Notes under the pieces: generated by a model
Database searches by the model: none
The model's input: the letters and a program-made list of their open reading frames with translations, nothing else
What the model was told of the DNA's origin: nothing
Position numbers and translations under genes: made by a program
Shown here: positions 54,671 through 63,698 of the stretch, one piece after another
How the letters are laid out: each line of letters opens with the position of its first letter
Numbering within the stretch: position 1 is the first letter of the stretch
Origin: Longimicrobiales bacterium
Lineage (GTDB): Bacteria > Gemmatimonadota > Gemmatimonadetes > Longimicrobiales > Gaopeijiaceae
Reading direction: 5' to 3'
Length of the DNA stretch: 64,000 bases
Assembly (NCBI GenBank): GCA_028823235.1
Contig: JAPKBW010000003.1
Span: forward strand, 62,001-126,000

Positions 54671-55548
54671 TCGTCGGTCGCTATCTCCACAGTCAGATTC
54701 TTGGCTTCCACCGAAGAATCTCGAGAATCGTGCACGATACGGTACGCCTCATTTCGCGCCAGGTCGAGGCGTCTCGCGACTTCTCGAGCAGCAGCCGAAG
54801 GCTTCATCCCCTCCCCCAGCAGTGATACGGCGAGTTCCTGCGCCGCCCGTTCGACATCCTCTTCGGAGCGTGAATAGACCTCTGGCCCGACGACGATCGT
54901 GACTTCCCCTTTCGGGGATCGCTGCCGGTAGTAGTTAGCGATTTCCTCAAGGGTTCCGCGACGGAACTCTTCGTGGAGCTTGGTCACCTCCCGCGCCACG
55001 CACACCTCCCGTTCCCCTCCACAGACGTATGCCAGGTCGTCGAGGGTTGCGACTAGCCTCTGAGGTGACTCGAACAGAATCGTGGACTCCTCCGCCGCGT
55101 GAACCCGCGAAATATCTGCGACCCTCGCCCTGCCCTTCCTGGCAATGAACCCTAGGAAGGTGAATCGCTCCGTTGGCAGCCCGGAAGCGACTAGCGCCGA
55201 CAAGGAGGCACTCGCGCCCGGGATAGGAACCACCGTGTGCCCACGCTCTACCACCGCGGTCACCACTCGACTGCCCGGGTCGGACACGAGCGGTGTGCCG
55301 GCATCCGACACCAGCGCTAGGTCCTCTCCAGCGTCGAGCCAACCCAGAATACGGTCGATTCGCTCACGCTCGTTGTGGGCGTGAACCGACACGAGAGGTG
55401 CTGCTGCGTCTACGTGGTCAGCAAGCACCCGCGTACGGCGCGTATCCTCCGCAAGGATACGCGAGACGCCCCGGAGGGTCTCGGCCGCGCGGGCCGAGAG
55501 ATCTCCAAGGTTACCGATCGGGGTACTGACGAGATAAAGTGTGGCCAC
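54667..55548 (-). CDS. rsmI: 16S rRNA (cytidine(1402)-2'-O)-methyltransferase
   Basis: A SAM-dependent enzyme of the tetrapyrrole-methylase fold that methylates C1402 of 16S rRNA. About 293 residues. Motifs are LYLVSTPIGNLGDLSARAAETL, ILAEDTRRTRVL, LVSDAGTPLVSDPGSRVV, VVPIPGASASLSALVASGLPTERFTFLGF and LFESPQRLVATLDDLA. I use a GTG at 55548 (VATLYLVSTPIGN), since the frame upstream is non-family. It leads the operon with DUF4159 and follows trxA by 85 bases. Confidence 0.93.
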   Translation of the reverse strand: MATLYLVSTPIGNLGDLSARAAETLRGVSRILAEDTRRTRVLADHVDAAAPLVSVHAHNERERIDRILGWLDAGEDLALVSDAGTPLVSDPGSRVVTAVVERGHTVVPIPGASASLSALVASGLPTERFTFLGFIARKGRARVADISRVHAAEESTILFESPQRLVATLDDLAYVCGGEREVCVAREVTKLHEEFRRGTLEEIANYYRQRSPKGEVTIVVGPEVYSRSEEDVERAAQELAVSLLGEGMKPSAAAREVARRLDLARNEAYRIVHDSRDSSVEAKNLTVEIATDE

Positions 55549-55633
55549 CTGGAAAGATACGACGACGGGCCGAGCAGGAAATCCCCGACCGGCCCGCCGT
55601 GACGCCCCCCGGAGGAGGGACGAATTCAAGCGC

Positions 55634-55966
55634 CTAAAGGTGCTCGGTAACCTTGTCCTCGTAAGTCTTCCGCGGACCGGCGCCAACCACCTGGTCGATC
55701 AGCTCTCCGTCCTTGAAGAACAGCACTGCCGGAATCGAGCGGACGCCGAAGCGCACGGACGTCTGCGGGTTCATGTCGACATTCAACTTGCCGACCTTGA
55801 GCCCCTTCTCCTGATACTCATCTGCAAGTGCATCCACCGTGGGCGCGATCATGCGGCACGGCCCGCACCATTCGGCCCAGAAATCCACCATATACAGTCC
55901 CTCGCCGGTCTCAATTTCGTCGGCAAAGTTTTGATCCGTAATTTCGCTGATCGCTTCACTGGCCAT
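55634..55966 (-). CDS. trxA: thioredoxin
   Basis: A 110-residue cytoplasmic thioredoxin. The active site WCGPC has Cys34 and Cys37 in VDFWAEWCGPCRMIAP, with the conserved LNVDMNPQTSVRFGVRSIPAVLFFKDGE and its cis-Pro loop. A good AAGGAGAG site precedes the ATG; longer versions of this frame run into the mce promoter region and are not used. It is divergent from mce by 85 bases. It keeps cytosolic disulfide enzymes reduced and likely starts the long minus-strand operon. Confidence 0.95.
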   Translation of the reverse strand: MASEAISEITDQNFADEIETGEGLYMVDFWAEWCGPCRMIAPTVDALADEYQEKGLKVGKLNVDMNPQTSVRFGVRSIPAVLFFKDGELIDQVVGAGPRKTYEDKVTEHL

Positions 55967-56051
55967 TTGGGCTCTCCTTGTAGCGTTCCAGAGCGGACAG
56001 TACGATCGTGCCACCCGCACAGTTGACCCGCACGCTCTGCACAGGTCGTTC

Positions 56052-56462
56052 ATGACGTATTCCACAGCGGCGGATCGACCACTGGACCACGTGGCGATCG
56101 CCGTTCACTCCATCGAAGACAGTTCCACCGTCTTTGAACTCATATCCGGGGAAACCTGTTCCCCAACCCAAACTCTGGAGTCGCAGGGTGTCCGCGTCGC
56201 CTTCATTGGAACCCTGGAACTCCTCGAACCACTCAGCCCGGAAACTACCGTAGGTCGCTTCCTTGAGCGACGGGGCCCGGGCCTTCACCACATAGCTTAT
56301 CGGACCAACGACATTCACGCTGAATTATCACGCCTCGAAGCTGCCGGCACTCGTCTGGTCGACCGCACCCCCCGCATGGGAGCGAACGGTCACATGGTCG
56401 CATTTCTGCATCCAGAGAGTACCGGGGGCGTCCTCGTAGAACTGATTCAGTACAACGACTGA
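56052..56462 (+). CDS. mce: methylmalonyl-CoA epimerase
   Basis: A 136-residue vicinal-oxygen-chelate protein that interconverts the D and L forms of methylmalonyl-CoA in propionate metabolism. Metal ligands and folds are visible: LDHVAIAVHSIED (His), GVRVAFIGTLELLEPLSPETTVGRFLERRGPGLHHIAYRTNDI (His) and MVAFLHPESTGGVLVELIQ (Glu). It is slightly short, but the two beta-alpha-beta modules are complete. The ATG at 56052 begins the family sequence. Its stop is followed by a decayed peptidase gene on the other strand. Confidence 0.9.
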   Translation: MTYSTAADRPLDHVAIAVHSIEDSSTVFELISGETCSPTQTLESQGVRVAFIGTLELLEPLSPETTVGRFLERRGPGLHHIAYRTNDIHAELSRLEAAGTRLVDRTPRMGANGHMVAFLHPESTGGVLVELIQYND

Positions 56463-56483
56463 CCGGGTCCAACTACCCTGATT

Positions 56484-56651
56484 TTCGACGACGCCGTATG
56501 AGGTCGAGATCTGAGGATCGGCGTCCAGACCCATCTGGATCTCTTGGGACTCGGCCACCAACATGAATTCTCGTCGACCCGTCGCCGGGTTTACCGCACA
56601 GGCCACTACGACCAAGGCGAGTGCTCCGAAGATTACCGCACGGACCTTCAT
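56484..56651 (-). pseudogene. M48 peptidase lipoprotein, N-terminal remnant
   Basis: A signal peptide with lipobox (MKVRAVIFGALALVVVACAVNP) is followed by ATGRREFMLVAESQEIQMGLDADPQISTSYGVVEN. This is the fixed opening of M48 (BepA/LoiP-like) lipoproteins, which normally continue for 200-450 residues including HExxH. Here the frame turns into antisense of mce after about 56 codons, with no HExxH. A deletion has removed the catalytic part. The short frame could still be expressed to 56328 but would have no protease site. Confidence 0.75.
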
Positions 56652-56791
56652 GGGATTCGCCTCGCTGAGCTGTCATCATTGCTACTCTCAGAACCCCACC
56701 ACTATATCAAAGTATCTCCGAAGGCTGAGGATCCTCGAGCGTGGAAAGGGATACCATATGCGTCTCCTCAACCCTCTGCGTCGGCACCACT

Positions 56792-57130
56792 GTGGCCTTT
56801 CGACATCGCTTCCGCCTGACTAGCCACTCCCGTGGTGTCCTCTTGGGCACGTTGCTGCTGGGTAGTACCGCGTGCGGCGGGGGTCCCCGTGACGATTCGA
56901 TGGATCGCGAACTGTTCGTAGCGACCTATGTCGATCTGAGAATCACAGCTTCAGAGACGGACAGTCTTCGGCTGGGCGACTCAGAGCGTGAAGAGATACT
57001 CACTCGACACGGTGTCTCTGCGGCCGAGCTATCCTACTTCGCTGAGACACATGCCGAGGACCTGGAATTCATGCGCAACGTATGGAACGAAGTGGAGATC
57101 CGACTGGATCGCGAAGCTGAAGCGAACTGA
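56792..57130 (+). CDS. small lipoprotein, DUF4296-like
   Basis: About 112 residues from a GTG start (VAFRHRFRLTSHSRG). The signal helix LLGTLLLGSTAC carries a lipobox. The mature part, MDRELFVATYVDLRITASETDSLRLGDSEREEILTRHGVSAAELSYFAETHAEDLEFMRNVWNEVEIRLD, is helical with the order FxxxYVDLR / ILxxHGVxxxEL / FMxxxWxExxxRL that recalls DUF4296 lipoproteins. The ATG at 56741 is an alternative that adds 17 odd residues. It lies between two decayed genes. Confidence 0.65.
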   Translation: MAFRHRFRLTSHSRGVLLGTLLLGSTACGGGPRDDSMDRELFVATYVDLRITASETDSLRLGDSEREEILTRHGVSAAELSYFAETHAEDLEFMRNVWNEVEIRLDREAEAN

Positions 57131-57159
57131 CTCCGATTCGGGCTCCGATTCGGACTCCG
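57129..57159. repeat. 12-base tandem repeat
   Basis: Two and a half copies of GACTCCGATTCG-type units lie directly after the stop of the small lipoprotein gene. The copies differ at one or two bases. No role is suggested. Confidence 0.7.
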
Positions 57160-57166
57160 CTGTGGC

Positions 57167-57386
57167 TCAGGTCGGAAGATTCACCCCCAGCGCGAGCGCA
57201 TCACGGCCCCAAACCGAATCACCAAACCGCACCATCCATCCTGAAGTAAGCACCACGTCGAGCCCGAGGTCGAACGAGCCGCCCACGTATCGACATTAGA
57301 GACGTCCAATGTCAGGTGCCCGCCGCTGGAGCGGCGCAGAAGACGACAAAAGCTGAGAGAGCTGCGACAATCGGATTGCGGCCCAC
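57167..57386 (-). pseudogene. secreted, barrel-like protein remnant with frameshift
   Basis: From a GTG at 57386 the minus strand gives VGRNPIVAALSAFVVFCAAP and then AAGT before a TGA at 57314-57312, a clean signal-peptide pattern. In another frame, 57292 to 57167 reads RYVGGSFDLGLDVVLTSGWM and goes on with VRFGDSVWGRDALALGVNLPT and a TGA, beta-strand-like as in outer-membrane barrel ends. A secreted protein gene seems to have lost its middle and been frameshifted. The two pieces are adjacent but not in frame. They may belong to one gene, by inference. Confidence 0.5.
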
Positions 57387-57448
57387 TGGAGTCCCCCAAT
57401 GGGTTTATGATATTCTCGAACACATCCATCTCATCCGAGGGGCAGCAA

Positions 57449-57838
57449 GTGTCGTTCCAACGCGTATTCAGTGGTGCCCGCTGGGAGAAAGAAGTCGGCT
57501 ACTGCCGGGCCCTTCGGGCGGACGATCGGATCTTCGTGACGGGTACGGCACCGGTCGATTCGGACGGACAAGTAGCCTCCCCGGGTGACGCCTACGCGCA
57601 GACCGTGCGCTGCCTGGAGATCATGCGCGATGCACTCGAAGGCCTGGGTGCTGGCTTCGAGCACGTGACTCGCACTCGGATGTTCGTCACAGACATCGAG
57701 CGCTGGGAAGAATACGGGCGCGCCCACGGCGAGGTCTTCCGAGACCATCCCTGCACCACCACGATGGTCGAGGTCCGTCGACTCATCGATCCCGAAATGC
57801 TCATTGAAATCGAGGCGGACGCAGTCGTCGAGAAGTGA
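57449..57838 (+). CDS. RidA/YjgF-family protein
   Basis: About 129 residues of the RidA fold, trimeric enamine/imine deaminases that remove reactive products of PLP enzymes. Motifs are GYCRALRADDRIFVTGTAPVD, AYAQTVRCLEIMRDALEGLGAGFEHVTRTRMFVTDIERWEEYGRAHGEVFRDHPCTTTMVEVRRLIDPEMLIEIEADAVVE. The key Arg of the active site (RTRMFVTD and EVRRLIDPEMLIEIEA) is present. A GTG with AGGGG eight bases upstream is chosen over an ATG 42 bases earlier. The stop lies seven bases from the convergent guaA stop. Confidence 0.88.
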   Translation: MSFQRVFSGARWEKEVGYCRALRADDRIFVTGTAPVDSDGQVASPGDAYAQTVRCLEIMRDALEGLGAGFEHVTRTRMFVTDIERWEEYGRAHGEVFRDHPCTTTMVEVRRLIDPEMLIEIEADAVVEK

Positions 57839-57845
57839 CGTCAGG

Positions 57846-59396
57846 CTACTCCCATTCGATCGTCGCCGGTGGTTTGGAGCTCACGTCATACGTAACTCGA
57901 TTCACTCCCTTCACCTCATTGATGATTCGGGTCGAAATGCGCCCCAGCACATCATGAGGGAACGGGAACCAGTCGGCTGTCATTCCGTCCCGTGACGTGA
58001 CCGCTCGAAGTGCGAGAACGTTCTCGTAGGTCCGGGCATCTCCCATCACACCAACGGACTGCACAGGAAGCAAAACCGCAAAGGCTTGCCAGATTTCGTC
58101 GTACAACCCTGCTGCACGGATCTCATCGAGATAGATCGCGTCGGCCTCTCTGAGGGTGTCGAGGCGTTCCTTCGTGATCTCGCCCAGCACACGGATCGCG
58201 AGTCCCGGACCTGGGAACGGATGTCGTCCAACGAACGAATGAGGGAGGCCAAGTTCCCGTCCTACGGCACGCACCTCATCCTTGAACAGCTCCCGGAGCG
58301 GTTCCACGAGATCGAAGGGCATGTCTTCCGGGAGGCCGCCAACGTTGTGGTGAGACTTGATCATGACAGAGGGACCACCTGCCGAGACGGACTCGATCAC
58401 GTCTGGGTACAGGGTGCCCTGCACCAAGAAAGTCGCCCCCGTCCCTTCTCTCTGTCCCGTGGCGTCGAAGACTTCGATGAAGCGCTTTCCGATCGCCTTC
58501 CTCTTCGCTTCCGGGTCGGTGACTCCGGCAAGATCTCCTAGGAACAGATCCTCTGAATCCTCAACGATCAGCTTCATGTCGTAGTGGGATCGGAACATCG
58601 TCTCGACCTCCGGACGCTCATTTTTCCGCAGGAGGCCATGGTCGACGAAGATGCACGTCAGTCGGTCTCCAATGGCGCGGTGCACGAGCAGCGCTGCAAC
58701 GGAGGAGTCCACACCGCCGGAAAGACCGCAGATCGCCGTCGCGTCCCCGATCTGGTCACGGATCTTCTGAACCGTGTTCTCGATGAACGCACCCGGCGTC
58801 CAGGTCGGTCGACACCCCGCGACCTCAAAGAGGAAATTCGAAATGATCTCGTCGCCGCGAGTCGTGTGCGCGACCTCCGGGTGGAACTGCACACCCCATA
58901 TCTTGCGATCCGTCGCACGGAAGCCCGCGGTCGGGAGCGTCTCCGTGGAGGCGATGCGAACGTATCCGTCCGGCGGGTCGTCGACGTGGTCTCCGTGAGA
59001 ACACCACACGGTCGATGCTGACCCGTCCTCGAAGCCGGCGAACAGCCCTTCGCCCCGCTCGATTGTCAGCTCGGCCCGGCCGTACTCCCGGTGACCGTGC
59101 ACCACGTTGGCGCCCTCCATCTGAGCGATCAGCTGCATTCCGTAGCAGATACCGAGCACGGGGATGCCGCTTTGGAGCAACCCGGGATCCGTCTTAGGAA
59201 CGTCCTCGTCATACACGGAGTTCGGGCCACCGGAGAGAACCACGGCGGCGGGCGCCCACTCCTTAATCCAGTCCAGTGAGCGGGTGGGCGGGTGAATCTC
59301 GCAGTAGACGCTCTCTTCACGGATACGGCGCGCGATGAGTTGTGTGAACTGCGAGCCGAAATCCAGAATCAGGACTCGATCGTGCTCGTGACTCAT
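57846..59396 (-). CDS. guaA: GMP synthase (glutamine-hydrolysing)
   Basis: Converts XMP to GMP. 516 residues, normal length. The class I glutaminase part has Cys84 in [10 protein letters not shown] and the His-Glu pair in [10 protein letters not shown]. The ATP-pyrophosphatase part has [14 protein letters not shown], and the dimerisation end has [15 protein letters not shown] and the final [30 protein letters not shown]. The start ATG overlaps the lysA stop by four bases; it closes the folC-to-guaA run. Confidence 0.97.
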   Translation of the reverse strand: MSHEHDRVLILDFGSQFTQLIARRIREESVYCEIHPPTRSLDWIKEWAPAAVVLSGGPNSVYDEDVPKTDPGLLQSGIPVLGICYGMQLIAQMEGANVVHGHREYGRAELTIERGEGLFAGFEDGSASTVWCSHGDHVDDPPDGYVRIASTETLPTAGFRATDRKIWGVQFHPEVAHTTRGDEIISNFLFEVAGCRPTWTPGAFIENTVQKIRDQIGDATAICGLSGGVDSSVAALLVHRAIGDRLTCIFVDHGLLRKNERPEVETMFRSHYDMKLIVEDSEDLFLGDLAGVTDPEAKRKAIGKRFIEVFDATGQREGTGATFLVQGTLYPDVIESVSAGGPSVMIKSHHNVGGLPEDMPFDLVEPLRELFKDEVRAVGRELGLPHSFVGRHPFPGPGLAIRVLGEITKERLDTLREADAIYLDEIRAAGLYDEIWQAFAVLLPVQSVGVMGDARTYENVLALRAVTSRDGMTADWFPFPHDVLGRISTRIINEVKGVNRVTYDVSSKPPATIEWE

Positions 59397-60652
59397 TCTT
59401 CCCCACGGATTAGGTCTTCGTAATTCTCTCGGCGCCGAATCAGACGCACATCTGGGCCGTCCACGAGCACCTCTGCAGGGCGCGGGCGTCCGTTGTAGTT
59501 CGACGACATGGAAAAGCCATAGGCCCCCGACGTTCGCACCGCCAATAGAGCACCCTCGGCCGGCACGGGCATCTCCCGATCGAGGGCAAGGAAGTCACCC
59601 GTCTCGCAGATCGGGCCCACCACGTCGACGGTGCCTGTGGCAAGTTCATCGACGGGCCCGACCGGTTCAATCTGATGGTACCCTCCATAGTGGCTGGGGC
59701 GAATCAGCTCACTCATTCCCCCGTCCACGATCAGAAACGTCTTATTGCCCCGCTTCACGTACTGGACGCGGGTCAGCATGACTCCGGCCTCACCAACGAG
59801 GGCCCGACCGGGTTCGAGCACGAGCCGCAGGCCTGCCGCCGAGACACGGGGTCCGATCCGCCTCGCAAGTTCGGAAACGTCCAGTCCCGGTTCCCCGTCG
59901 TAACTGATGCCGTAGCCGCCTCCGATGTCGAGATAGTCGAGCGTGACCCCACTCGAGCGCAACTCCTCAACTAGGGTCAGAACTCGGTCGAGCGCGATTT
60001 CGTACGGCTTGGGATCGGTGATCTGTGAGCCGATATGCACGTCGATTCCAACAGCCTGTAGGAATGGCCGATCGTGCGCCCACGCATAGAGCGCTCGAGT
60101 CTCATCCCAGGGCACGCCGAACTTCGTCTCGAGATGTCCGGTGGCGGTGTACTCATGGGGCGTGATGGCGAGGACGTCGGGATTCACTCGGATCGCGAAG
60201 CGCGCCGGGGCACCCTTGGCACTCGCGACCGCGTCGATGCGCTCAAGCTCTGAGCGACTCTCCACGTTGAACGCCAGAATACCCGCGTCGAGCGCTTCTC
60301 CGATCTCCACCTCGGTCTTTCCCACACCAGCGAAGACGATCCGTTCAGCTGGGATACCCGCGCGCAGGGCGCGGTACAGTTCGCCACCGCTCGTGATGTC
60401 GGCACCACACCCCAGCGCACTCAACTCCTGAAGGAGCGCCAGGTTGCCATTCGCCTTTAGGGAATAGGCCAGCAGATGATCCACATCGGCGAACGCGCCC
60501 TGGAAGATCCCTACCTGTCTGCGGATCCAGGCCAGGTCGTAGACGTACAGCGGGGTCCCGTAGCGCTCAGCGAGCTCCACCGCAGCTGTATCGCCACAGT
60601 AGAGCGCGCCCTCCACACGCTGGAACGGATCCGTCAGTACGCTCTGGCCCAA
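59393..60652 (-). CDS. lysA: diaminopimelate decarboxylase
   Basis: PLP enzyme (alanine racemase-like barrel) that makes L-lysine from meso-DAP. About 419 residues. PLP lysine in [18 protein letters not shown], glycine loop in [16 protein letters not shown], phosphate and substrate motifs [11 protein letters not shown] and [14 protein letters not shown] are in order. I choose a TTG at 60652 preceded by GGAGGTGG, five bases away; an ATG at 60691 inside proS is an alternative. It overlaps both proS and guaA. With the DapL-like aminotransferase at 42743 it suggests the short DAP route. Confidence 0.93.
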   Translation of the reverse strand: MGQSVLTDPFQRVEGALYCGDTAAVELAERYGTPLYVYDLAWIRRQVGIFQGAFADVDHLLAYSLKANGNLALLQELSALGCGADITSGGELYRALRAGIPAERIVFAGVGKTEVEIGEALDAGILAFNVESRSELERIDAVASAKGAPARFAIRVNPDVLAITPHEYTATGHLETKFGVPWDETRALYAWAHDRPFLQAVGIDVHIGSQITDPKPYEIALDRVLTLVEELRSSGVTLDYLDIGGGYGISYDGEPGLDVSELARRIGPRVSAAGLRLVLEPGRALVGEAGVMLTRVQYVKRGNKTFLIVDGGMSELIRPSHYGGYHQIEPVGPVDELATGTVDVVGPICETGDFLALDREMPVPAEGALLAVRTSGAYGFSMSSNYNGRPRPAEVLVDGPDVRLIRRRENYEDLIRGEE

Positions 60653-62094
60653 GCCACCTCCACGGCGGAGTCGCCGTTCCCAGAGACGCACTTCGACGGC
60701 GTGTCGGCCGACCGGAACTCCTCACTCGGGAGCACGCGAATCGTCGCCTTCATACGGTCTTTGGCGGTCTCTTCAACTGCCTGGTCCCCGCTCCACCCCG
60801 AATAGACGAAGCCGGCACCCCCATCGAACGCTTCCTGCATCTCGTCGAGTGAGGACACACCTCGCACCGTGTTTGCGTCACGGCGTGCAGCCGCGGCATC
60901 GCGCAATTCGAACTGGAACGCCTCGAGCTGAGCCGGGAAATCCGCGATCGCCTGATCTTCCGAGAGAAAGAGCTTCCGCTTCTCACCCTCAGGCGTGATC
61001 CGACGCGCGACGGCGATCTGCCTCTGCTCCAGGTCCCTCGGCCCGATTTCGATCCGGAATGGGACGCCTTTTCGTTCCCATTCGTAGAACTTCGCACCCG
61101 GTGACAGGTGCTCCCGCGCGTCGACCTTCACGCGGACTCCCGCCTCCTTGAGACGGCCTGCGACCTCGTGAACCTTGTCGAGAACCGGTCCGGTGTCGTC
61201 ACCGCGAAGAATCGGAACGATCACAGCCTGAACCGGCGCCAGCCGCGGCGGAACCACGACACCGCTGTCGTCTCCGTGGGTCATGACGAGTCCGCCGATC
61301 AACCTTGTCGAAACCCCCCACGAGGTATTCCAGGCGTACTCCTCCTGCCCCGCTTCGGACTGGAATTTCAGATCGAACTGCTTCGCGAAGTTCTGGCCCA
61401 GGAAGTGAGACGTGCCCGCCTGCAGCGCCTTGTTGTCCTGCATGAGCGCTTCACAGGAATAGCTTCGGACAGAGCCGGCAAACTTCTCGGACTCCGACTT
61501 CAGGCCTGTAATCGGCGGCATGCCGATCCAGTCCTCCATGAACTTCCGATAGACCCCGAGAATGAGCAGGGTCTCCTCCTCTGCTTCCTCCGCGGTCGCG
61601 TGGGCCGTGTGTCCTTCCTGCCACAGGAACTCAGACGTGCGCAGGAAGAGCCGCGTGCGCATCTCCCACCGCATAACGTTCGCCCACTGGTTCATGAGAA
61701 CCGGAAGATCCCGATAGCTCTGAACCCACTTGGCGTACATCGAATAGATGATCGTCTCGGACGTCGGACGAATGACATAGGGCTCCTCGAGCTCCTTGCC
61801 ACCAGCCTGGGTGACGACCGCAAGTTCCGGGGCGAACCCCTCGATGTGCGCCTTCTCCTTCTCGATGAAGCTCATCGGGATCAGCAGCGGGAAGTAAGCG
61901 TTCTCGTGCCCGGTGTCTTTGAACATCTGGTCGAGCTGGCGCTGCATATTCTCCCAGATGCCATAGCCCCACGGACGGATGACCATGCTACCCCGAACGG
62001 GCGAATAGTCCGCCAGTTCCGCCTTCAGTACCACCTCGTTGTACCAAGCCGCGAAGTCCTCGTCACGCGGGGTAAACTTCTTGCCATCAGCCAT
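60634..62094 (-). CDS. proS: proline--tRNA ligase, archaeal/eukaryotic-like (type 3)
   Basis: Class II synthetase of 486 residues. It starts FTPRDEDFAAWYNEVVLKAELADYSPVRGSMVIRPWGYGIWE and carries motif 2 (MRWEMRTRLFLRTSEFLWQEGHTAHAT) and motif 3 (GLVMTHGDDSGVVVPPRLAP). There is no insertion editing domain, and the C-terminal zinc-like domain ends AWARAY. These are features of the type 3 form rather than the longer bacterial ProS. The ATG overlaps the small membrane gene by eight bases. Confidence 0.94.
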   Translation of the reverse strand: MADGKKFTPRDEDFAAWYNEVVLKAELADYSPVRGSMVIRPWGYGIWENMQRQLDQMFKDTGHENAYFPLLIPMSFIEKEKAHIEGFAPELAVVTQAGGKELEEPYVIRPTSETIIYSMYAKWVQSYRDLPVLMNQWANVMRWEMRTRLFLRTSEFLWQEGHTAHATAEEAEEETLLILGVYRKFMEDWIGMPPITGLKSESEKFAGSVRSYSCEALMQDNKALQAGTSHFLGQNFAKQFDLKFQSEAGQEEYAWNTSWGVSTRLIGGLVMTHGDDSGVVVPPRLAPVQAVIVPILRGDDTGPVLDKVHEVAGRLKEAGVRVKVDAREHLSPGAKFYEWERKGVPFRIEIGPRDLEQRQIAVARRITPEGEKRKLFLSEDQAIADFPAQLEAFQFELRDAAAARRDANTVRGVSSLDEMQEAFDGGAGFVYSGWSGDQAVEETAKDRMKATIRVLPSEEFRSADTPSKCVSGNGDSAVEVAWARAY

Positions 62095-62401
62095 CGTCGT
62101 TATTCCGTTTTGCAGCGATTAGTTCTGCGTCCACACGGGCGTCATTCCGGATCTTGGCGATTGCCAGGGAGCCCGACAGGACGAAGAGAAACAAGGACGC
62201 ACCGATCCACGTCGAGCGGAAGTCCCACGGGGTGATTCCGTTCAGGGCCCATGCGAGGACCACCCCGCCCACCATGGAGAGCCCAACGCCGCCAGAGATA
62301 ATGAACAGCTCGAGCAGATCCAACCGCTTAATGGCTCGCCGCGTGACAATGCGCGCGCGCGCTGCGGCCTCCCGGTCGCCCGGCCCCGGCCCGGGGATCA
62401 C
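62087..62401 (-). CDS. small two-helix membrane protein
   Basis: A 104-residue protein with a basic, charged head (DREAAARARIVTRRAIKRLD) and two membrane helices (LLELFIISGGVGLSMVGGVVLAWAL and WIGASLFLFVLSGSLAIAKI). The polar tail is DARVDAELIAAKRNNDDG. The GTG start overlaps the hisS stop as GTGA. I do not recognise a family. Its fixed position between hisS and proS, with overlaps on both sides, argues that it is a real gene. Confidence 0.7.
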   Translation of the reverse strand: MIPGPGPGDREAAARARIVTRRAIKRLDLLELFIISGGVGLSMVGGVVLAWALNGITPWDFRSTWIGASLFLFVLSGSLAIAKIRNDARVDAELIAAKRNNDDG

Positions 62402-63681
62402 ACCAGCTCCGACAGCTGGATTTCACGCTCCTCGCCGGAAGACATGTCGCGAGCGACCACACACCCGCGCTCAAGCTCCTCGGGGCCAAGCACGAAAACG
62501 GTCTTAGCTCCTTCCTTGGAGGCGACCTTCATCTGCTTCCCCACGCCCTGTTCCTTTAGAGCGTATGCGACGCTGTGGCCGCGATCCCGCAGCACGTGCC
62601 CGATCCTCAGCGATTCAGCCCGCTGTTCAGAAGTCACCGGCACCAAGAAGTAGTCGAGCGTCCGCTCGTACTCCGGGAGGAGCCCGCGCTCTCGAAGAAG
62701 GTCTTCGAGCACGACATCGCCCATTCCAAAGCCGACCGCAGGCAGCGGTTCACCCCCCACGAGTTCGAGGAGGCCGTCGTAACGCCCTCCCCCGCAAATG
62801 GCTCGGAGTTCGCCCTTTCGGTCGAACAGTTCGAAGACGATGCCCGTGTAGTACGCGAGCCCGCGCACGATCCTAAGGTCTATCGACACGAAGTCACCCA
62901 GGCCCATCGCGTCGAGCGTGGCCACATACTCTCTGAGTCGTTCCAGCTCAGGAGCCACGTCGGGATGTCCGCCAAAGCTCTCCGTGAGTGCCTCGACTCC
63001 CGTCGCGCCCAAGAGCCCGCGGAGCGTCGCAATCTGGCCTTCGTCCAAGCCTGCCTTTGTCTGCAGCAACCCGTCAGCAGTGTCCTCCGGCATTCGCTCG
63101 ATCTTGTCGATGATTCCAAAGGCCGCTGGCAGCCGGGCCTCCGTCACGCCCAGCGCCTGAAGAAGTGCACTCAGGAGGCGACGATCGGAGACCCGAGCCA
63201 CGAAGTCTTCCGACGTCAGGCCAAGTTCCCGGAGCCCATCGATGGCGACCGCCAACACCTCCGCGTCAGCCGGCACCCCGCCCTCACCCACAACGTCGAC
63301 ATTCCACTGGAAGTGCTCGCGGAGACGGCCACGCTGCATTCGTTCATACCGGTAGAGCTGTGGCATCGAAAACCAGCGGATCGGCTTGCTCATGCCTCTG
63401 CTTCGGTCTCCCAGAATTCTCGCGAGCGACGGCGTCATTTCTGGCCGCATCGTGACGGTACGGTCGCCCTTATCCGTGAAATTGAAGAGCTGACCGACGA
63501 TCTCCTCACCGCTCTTCTCCACGTAGAGATTGAGCGGCTCGAGCACGGGGCCGTCATACTCGGAAAAACCGTAACGACCGGCCACCCGTCGCCACGCTTC
63601 CTGGATGTGTGCGCGTAGTGCGAAGTCTTCCGGGGGAAAGTCCCTGAATCCGGGAAGCCTCGCGAAGTCCGAGTTAGCCAT
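62398..63681 (-). CDS. hisS: histidine--tRNA ligase
   Basis: Class II synthetase, 427 residues. It shows FRDFPPEDFALRAHIQEAWRRV near the start, motif 2-type MRPEMTPSLARILGD with RWFSMPQLYRYERMQRGRLREHFQWNVD, the histidine-binding RGLAYYTGIVFELFDRKGELRAICGGGRYDGLLELVGG and the C-terminal anticodon domain. It lies 17 bases after folC and is coupled to the next gene. No HisZ-type truncation is seen. Confidence 0.95.
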   Translation of the reverse strand: MANSDFARLPGFRDFPPEDFALRAHIQEAWRRVAGRYGFSEYDGPVLEPLNLYVEKSGEEIVGQLFNFTDKGDRTVTMRPEMTPSLARILGDRSRGMSKPIRWFSMPQLYRYERMQRGRLREHFQWNVDVVGEGGVPADAEVLAVAIDGLRELGLTSEDFVARVSDRRLLSALLQALGVTEARLPAAFGIIDKIERMPEDTADGLLQTKAGLDEGQIATLRGLLGATGVEALTESFGGHPDVAPELERLREYVATLDAMGLGDFVSIDLRIVRGLAYYTGIVFELFDRKGELRAICGGGRYDGLLELVGGEPLPAVGFGMGDVVLEDLLRERGLLPEYERTLDYFLVPVTSEQRAESLRIGHVLRDRGHSVAYALKEQGVGKQMKVASKEGAKTVFVLGPEELERGCVVARDMSSGEEREIQLSELV

Positions 63682-63698
63682 ATGGCGCGGAATCTACC

